NCBI GenBank assembly: GCA_027320785.1
Contig: DAHVKR010000024.1
Coordinates: 1 to 9,270 of the forward strand
Reading direction: 5' to 3'
Source of the DNA: Bdellovibrionales bacterium
Lineage (GTDB): Bacteria > Bdellovibrionota > Bdellovibrionia > Bdellovibrionales > Bdellovibrionaceae
DNA: 9,270 nucleotides
Positions 5,958-9,270 of the stretch are shown piece by piece (position 1 is the stretch's first letter; each line of letters begins with the position of its first letter). A program made the position numbers and the translations under genes. The notes under the pieces were generated by a model. The model had not been told where the DNA came from and ran no database searches. It worked only from the letters and a program-made list of their open reading frames with translations.

Positions 5958-6473
5958 ATGGACGCGCAAACAGAGACAGTTTTTATAAAACTGACGGATA
6001 TCTTAGGTGAGATGACGAAGATTTATCGTCAGCTACTGGATGTCGTGCGCAAAGAAAAGGATTTTCTAATTCATGTTGATTTGATTGAAATTGATAAGAC
6101 TCGCATTATGAAGGAAGAGTTGGTCGGAAAAGCTCGAATGGCAGACCTTCTTCGCGAGAAATATGCTTTTCAACTAGGGGAGCTAGTAGGCCTTCAATCG
6201 CAGCGTCCTCGTTTAAGGGAAATTGCAGCCCAAATGCCTATGAAAGAAGGAGACACTCTTCGCCAACTACACTCGGCGCTTGAGATGATCATCCAGAGAC
6301 TGCAAGAGTTAAATCGTGAAAATAATCAATATGCTCAAACGGCCCTCAAAACTTTGAATGGTGCTCTCGGAAATATCAAAGAAACCTTGGCTGGAAAAAA
6401 TACTTACGAGCGAAAAGGTCACTATAAACAAGGTCCCGAAGTTTCTGGAAACTTCGTGAGCAAGGAAGCCTAG
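5958..6473 (+). CDS. flgN: FlgN, export chaperone for FlgK and FlgL
   Basis: FlgN is a cytoplasmic chaperone that binds the C-terminal helices of the junction proteins FlgK and FlgL and delivers them to the export gate. The 171 residues are almost wholly helical in character. A helix with heptad-like leucines runs over 9-35 (LTDILGEMTKIYRQLLDVV), and another over 98-140 (LRQLHSALEMIIQRLQELN) with ENNQYAQTALKTL after it. FlgN sequences are poorly conserved, so position just before flgK and after flgM weighs heavily. The tail 147-171 is polar and its codons overlap a strong inverted repeat. Its stop codon touches the flgK ATG. AGGTG at 5949-5953 serves as ribosome site. Confidence 0.8.
   Translation: MDAQTETVFIKLTDILGEMTKIYRQLLDVVRKEKDFLIHVDLIEIDKTRIMKEELVGKARMADLLREKYAFQLGELVGLQSQRPRLREIAAQMPMKEGDTLRQLHSALEMIIQRLQELNRENNQYAQTALKTLNGALGNIKETLAGKNTYERKGHYKQGPEVSGNFVSKEA
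6437..6456 (+). promoter_or_regulatory. 9-bp perfect inverted repeat at the end of flgN, before flgK
   Basis: CGAAGTTTC (6437-6445) is the exact reverse complement of GAAACTTCG (6448-6456), with TG between. In RNA it would fold as an 8-bp stem with a CUGG tetraloop. It ends 17 nt before the flgK ATG and 6 nt before the flgK Shine-Dalgarno (AAGGA, 6462-6466). No T-run follows, so it is not a terminator. It could be an mRNA stabiliser, a processing site, or a translation control element. Confidence 0.55.
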
Positions 6474-7886
6474 ATGTCAAAAATCGGCGCAATGATGGAT
6501 GTCGGAAAGCGGTCCTTGCAAAACAGCCAAACGGCTTTGCAAACTGTTTCTCATAATATTGCGAATAAGTCGACAGAAGGCTACTCTCGCCAAAGAGTTG
6601 ATTTGGAAGCGAATGTACCTATTGGCGAAGGAAACCTCAGAATAGGTATGGGCGCGCGTGCCGCTTCTGTGACTCGCACAAACAATCCTTGGTTGGAAAA
6701 GCAGATTCAGAAAGAACAAACATCACTGGGTTACGAAAATGGTCGTGCTGACTCTTTGGCTCGTGTGGAGCAGATTTTTAACGAACAAGAGAACAAAGGA
6801 CTGAATCAATATATGACTCAGTTCTTTAATGCCTTCCGTGAGCTTTCAAACAATCCAGAGTCTTTAGCTTCACGAACTATGGTGAAGGAGTCTGCCGAGC
6901 AATTGGCGACAGATTTTAAACATGTTCATAGCCAAATGCGAGATGTGCAGGATGATATTGATGGCCAAGTTAAGAACTTAGTTGTTCAAGTCAATCAAAT
7001 GACGAAAGAAATCGCCTCGCTAAATGAAAAAATATTGCAGGTTGAGGTTCAAGGAAATCCAGCAAATGATGAGCGTGATAGACGTGATCTTTTACTTAAG
7101 AAATTGGGCGAAAAAATTGATATTTCTTGGGCTGAAGGAAAAGATGGCCAGGTTTCGATTACAGCAGGAAATACGGCTGTTCTTGTTTCAGGTAGTACTG
7201 CAACGGAGCTTTTAACTCAAACGGCGCCCGAAACAGGACGAGCTCAAATCATGTATCGAGCTAGCGAACATGGGTCTACTTTCGAAATGACGAAGCAGTT
7301 TAAGGGTGGACAGCTGGGCGGCTTATTAGAAGTCAGAGATAACATTATTGAAGATGGCCTCAAGAATGTAGATGAGATGGCTTATACATTGGCGCGTGAA
7401 GTGAACTCGGCTCATATTGAAGGTCATGATCGATATGGAAAAGCAGGTGTTCTTTTCTTTGATATGCCCGATACGGCAGAGGGTGCTTCTGAAAAAATCA
7501 GTGTAAACAAGACGATTTTGAATGATGTGGGAAGAATTGCAGCCGGGAATAAACCCAATGCCCCTGGTGATAATACAATCGCTAATATGATTTCAGCCAT
7601 TCAGTATCGTCCGACGATGCAAAATGGAACGGCAACAATAGATGATTTTTACAACTCCAGTGTGGGACAATTGGGAACAATCACACAGCGGGCTCGTTCG
7701 ACACAGGAGTCTCAGAAAAATATTGTGGATCAGATGAAGAACATTCGTGAAAGTATCAGCGGAGTTTCATTGGATGAAGAAACAACGAATATGGTTGAAA
7801 TGCAAAAGATGTATGATGCCTCAGCTAAAGTCATTAAAACAGCTGATGAGATGCTCGAAACAGTTTTAAACTTGAAACGTTTATAG
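6474..7886 (+). CDS. flgK: FlgK, hook-filament junction protein 1 (HAP1)
   Basis: FlgK forms the first junction layer between hook and filament and is exported through the flagellar channel. The N-terminal D0 domain shows SHNIANKSTEGYSRQRVDLE at residues 26-45, the HAP1 form of the rod-hook motif. The C-terminal D0 domain (about 428-470) has SGVSLDEETTNMVEMQKMYD continuing to ASAKVIKTADEMLETVLNL, again canonical. The middle is alpha/beta and variable. At 470 residues it is shorter than enteric FlgK (547), suggesting a reduced exposed outer domain. The ATG directly abuts the flgN stop, with AAGGA at 6462-6466, so translation is probably coupled to its chaperone gene. Confidence 0.95.
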   Translation: MSKIGAMMDVGKRSLQNSQTALQTVSHNIANKSTEGYSRQRVDLEANVPIGEGNLRIGMGARAASVTRTNNPWLEKQIQKEQTSLGYENGRADSLARVEQIFNEQENKGLNQYMTQFFNAFRELSNNPESLASRTMVKESAEQLATDFKHVHSQMRDVQDDIDGQVKNLVVQVNQMTKEIASLNEKILQVEVQGNPANDERDRRDLLLKKLGEKIDISWAEGKDGQVSITAGNTAVLVSGSTATELLTQTAPETGRAQIMYRASEHGSTFEMTKQFKGGQLGGLLEVRDNIIEDGLKNVDEMAYTLAREVNSAHIEGHDRYGKAGVLFFDMPDTAEGASEKISVNKTILNDVGRIAAGNKPNAPGDNTIANMISAIQYRPTMQNGTATIDDFYNSSVGQLGTITQRARSTQESQKNIVDQMKNIRESISGVSLDEETTNMVEMQKMYDASAKVIKTADEMLETVLNLKRL

Positions 7887-7897
7887 GAAAATAAATG
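7878..7897 (+). promoter_or_regulatory. AGGAAA-loop hairpin spanning the flgK stop and flgL start
   Basis: CGTTTAT (7878-7884) pairs with ATAAATG (7891-7897) through seven pairs including one G-U, leaving AGGAAA (7885-7890) as a loop. The loop carries the flgL Shine-Dalgarno; the stem contains the flgL ATG, and the flgK stop TAG (7884-7886) sits at the loop edge. The stem is A-U rich and weak, so ribosomes finishing flgK would open it. CsrA binding is possible but inferred. Confidence 0.45.
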
Positions 7898-8977
7898 AGA
7901 GTCGCAGATAAGATGGTAACAGGACAGATCACACGAAACTTACAGAAGAATCGTTCTGATATGTCTGATTTACAAAATCAAGCTGCGACTCAGAAAAGAA
8001 TCAATAAACCCAGCGATGATCCTTTAGCGAGCACGCGAGTTTTAGCAGCCAGAACAGATGAACGTGGATTTAAGCAGTTTATTCAAAATATCAGCCAGGC
8101 TAAATCTTTTTTAGAGTATTCAGAGGAAGCATTAGGCGAGCTGAATGATACGTTAGTGCGAGCAAAAGAGTTGGCGATCGCTCAATCGACAGATGGTGGT
8201 GCCAGCGAGGAGACTCGTCGTATTTCCTCAGAAGAAATCCATCAAATATTTCAACAGGCCGTTCAAATCGCGAATCGCAAACTGGGAGATCGATTTATTT
8301 TTGGTGGCTTTCAGACGGCTCGCCAGCCTTTTGATACAGAAGGAAATTACTCTGGAGACGACGGCGATATCAAGATTCAAATTCATAAGGATGCCTATGT
8401 GGGCATCAACATGCCCGGGAGTAAGGTCTTTTTAGGAAAAGGTGTGGATGGAGATGGAATTATTCGTACAGCATCAGACACACCCCAAACTGTTCAGGAG
8501 CTTCAAGACTACCGAAAAGAGCAGCAAAAGGTTGAGCAAATTGAAAAAGAAGAAGAGCATAACGAGATCCAAACTCGTGGTTTAGCCTCTGTAGGAAGCA
8601 CATCTCACTTGAGTAAGACAGATCCTGTCACGCACTCCAGTGGGACCAATGTTTTCAGTGTTCTGAAAGGGCTTGAGGTCAGCCTTAAGACTAACGACAA
8701 GGAAGGGGTTCAGGAGTCCCTGGACATGATTGATCAGGCCATTTCTCAGGTGGTACTGGCTCGTGCACAGTTGGGATCTCGTGTGAGCACCTTGAATTCG
8801 ACGACAGAGTCTCTGCAAAAAGCCATTGTAGACAATAAAACGATGGCTTCTCAGATGGAAGATGCAGATATGTTCCAACTTGTGAGTGATATTAGTAAGG
8901 GTGAGAGCACTCTGAAGGCCACAATGGAAACTTCCAGTAAAATGGTCGAGCGTAGTCTGCTTGACTTCCTTCGATAA
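7895..8977 (+). CDS. flgL: FlgL, hook-filament junction protein 3 (HAP3)
   Basis: FlgL is the second junction layer, flagellin-like at both ends, on which the filament starts. The N-terminal flagellin-type domain includes RINKPSDDPLAS at 35-46, with a long helical region to about 130. GDRFIFGGFQTARQPF (131-146) is a FlgL hallmark, and YVGINMPGSKVFLG (168-181) follows. The C-terminal helix region LGSRVSTLNSTTESLQ...MEDADMFQLVSDISKGES (293-338) is flagellin-like. At 360 residues it is longer than enteric FlgL (317). A charged, coiled-coil-like stretch, YRKEQQKVEQIEKEEEHNE (206-224), lies in the exposed middle region. It starts 8 nt after flgK, with AGGA over the flgK stop codon. Confidence 0.93.
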   Translation: MRVADKMVTGQITRNLQKNRSDMSDLQNQAATQKRINKPSDDPLASTRVLAARTDERGFKQFIQNISQAKSFLEYSEEALGELNDTLVRAKELAIAQSTDGGASEETRRISSEEIHQIFQQAVQIANRKLGDRFIFGGFQTARQPFDTEGNYSGDDGDIKIQIHKDAYVGINMPGSKVFLGKGVDGDGIIRTASDTPQTVQELQDYRKEQQKVEQIEKEEEHNEIQTRGLASVGSTSHLSKTDPVTHSSGTNVFSVLKGLEVSLKTNDKEGVQESLDMIDQAISQVVLARAQLGSRVSTLNSTTESLQKAIVDNKTMASQMEDADMFQLVSDISKGESTLKATMETSSKMVERSLLDFLR

Positions 8978-9005
8978 CTCGACTACCTAGGTCTCCGCCA
9001 TAAAA

Positions 9006-9019
9006 AAAACTATAGTTTT
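9006..9019. promoter_or_regulatory. 14-bp perfect palindrome AAAACTATAGTTTT upstream of csrA
   Basis: The sequence is its own reverse complement across 14 bp and lies in the 91-nt flgL-csrA gap. It overlaps the -35-like element of a candidate sigma-28 promoter. Such an A/T-rich palindrome could be an operator for a dimeric regulator. As a hairpin it would be weak and lacks a T-run, so a terminator is unlikely. Confidence 0.35.
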
Positions 9020-9038
9020 AGATTTTGGCATCCGAATA
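9011..9038 (+). promoter_or_regulatory. Possible sigma-28 (FliA) promoter for csrA
   Basis: TATAGTTT (9011-9018) matches the sigma-28 -35 TAAAGTTT at seven of eight positions. TCCGAATA (9031-9038) matches the -10 GCCGATAA at five of eight, with a 12-bp spacer instead of 11. Transcription would begin around 9045, giving a leader of about 25 nt that is nearly all hairpin. The match is imperfect; read-through from flgL is an alternative source of csrA mRNA. Confidence 0.35.
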
Positions 9039-9050
9039 GATGGCAAACCC

Positions 9051-9067
9051 GTATGAAGGAGTCATAC
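9051..9067 (+). promoter_or_regulatory. AGGAG-loop hairpin at the csrA ribosome binding site; likely autoregulatory
   Basis: GTATGA (9051-9056) and TCATAC (9062-9067) form a perfect 6-bp stem whose five-base loop is AGGAG, the csrA Shine-Dalgarno; the ATG follows two bases past the stem. A GGA in a hairpin loop overlapping the ribosome site is the standard CsrA target, and CsrA represses its own translation in other bacteria. Autoregulation here is inference from that precedent. Confidence 0.65.
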
Positions 9068-9068
9068 T

Positions 9069-9270
9069 ATGCTGGTACTTACAAGGAAGTTAGGTGAGAG
9101 CATCGCCATCGATGACCACATCAAAATCCGTGTAGTTCAGATTAAAGGTAAGCAAGTTCGACTTGGTATCGAAGCCCCTAAGGATACAAAAATCCATAGG
9201 GAAGAGGTCTATTTGGCGATCCAAGAGCAAAATCAGCAATCAGCTAGTGTGAGCTCAGATAAAACTCGAT
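9069..9270 (+). CDS. csrA: CsrA, RNA-binding translational regulator (partial, runs off window end)
   Basis: CsrA is a small homodimeric protein that binds GGA motifs in hairpin loops, often over ribosome binding sites, and blocks translation. The visible 67 residues start [16 protein letters not shown] and include the IHREEVY block, with Leu4, Arg6 and Arg44, the known RNA-contact positions. The frame is open to the last base, so the stop lies outside. The protein already exceeds enteric CsrA (61 residues), with a polar Ser/Gln-rich tail. Asn55 is present; that residue matters for FliW binding in Bacillus subtilis. The start is fixed by AAGGAG at 9056-9061. Placement after flgL resembles operons where csrA precedes or follows fliW. 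Confidence 0.95.
   Translation, partial: MLVLTRKLGESIAIDDHIKIRVVQIKGKQVRLGIEAPKDTKIHREEVYLAIQEQNQQSASVSSDKTR

Noticed and set aside
8945..8992. GTCGAG/CTCGAC pair and ACCTAGGT palindrome around the flgL stop as a terminator
   Set aside because: The arms are 27 nt apart, compete with a GTAGTC/GACTAC pairing and no T-run follows on the plus strand. The recurrence of the upstream motif is probably coincidence, though it may be worth a motif search.
1..9270. Mobile elements, tRNA or rRNA genes, CRISPR arrays
   Set aside because: Nearly all the window is flagellar coding sequence with uniform composition. No transposase, terminal repeats, cloverleaf or spaced repeats were seen.

Overview
This window is one continuous plus-strand flagellar operon from a Gram-negative bacterium. 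In order it holds flgF, flgG, flgA, flgH, flgI, a small unknown gene, flgJ, flgM, flgN, flgK, flgL and the start of csrA. P-ring and L-ring genes (flgI, flgH) show that the cell has an outer membrane. The moderate-to-low GC content (an estimate by eye), the gene order running into csrA, a sigma-54 promoter at the front and the divergent FlgH and FlgJ proteins suggest a Bdellovibrionota or other delta-type proteobacterium, for example a lower-GC Bdellovibrio relative. That placement is inference; no taxonomic marker gene is present.

Region by region: bases 1-299 carry no convincing gene. They hold a near-perfect sigma-54 promoter (213-228), a cluster of CTCGAC/GTCGAG motifs upstream of it that may bind an NtrC-type activator, a 10-bp inverted repeat, and a hairpin that reads as a terminator on the minus strand. 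Bases 300-1919 encode the distal rod (FlgF, FlgG). Bases 1925-4579 encode P-ring assembly, the L-ring and the P-ring (FlgA, FlgH, FlgI). Bases 4579-4869 hold an unrecognised 96-residue ORF overlapping both neighbours. Bases 4862-5548 encode FlgJ, the rod cap, with a C-terminal part resembling an inactive M23/LytM domain. Bases 5589-6473 encode the anti-sigma-28 factor FlgM and the chaperone FlgN. Bases 6474-8977 encode the hook-filament junction proteins FlgK and FlgL. From 9069 the translational regulator CsrA runs off the end of the window. Genes are tightly packed; the only gaps over 15 nt are flgJ-flgM, flgM-flgN and flgL-csrA.

The most interesting signal is a repeated RNA architecture at the ribosome binding sites. 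At flgF, flgM and csrA the Shine-Dalgarno AGGAG is exactly the five-base loop of an inverted repeat (stems of 9, 4 and 6 bp). At flgL the loop is AGGAAA, and just upstream of flgN there is a TGGAT loop. A GGA in a hairpin loop over a ribosome binding site is the classic CsrA target, and csrA lies at the end of this same operon. The window therefore looks like a self-contained post-transcriptional circuit in which CsrA may control operon entry (flgF), the FlgM checkpoint, the FlgN chaperone, the junction protein FlgL and its own synthesis. FliW, the usual CsrA antagonist, may lie just downstream. This is inferred from sequence and has not been tested.
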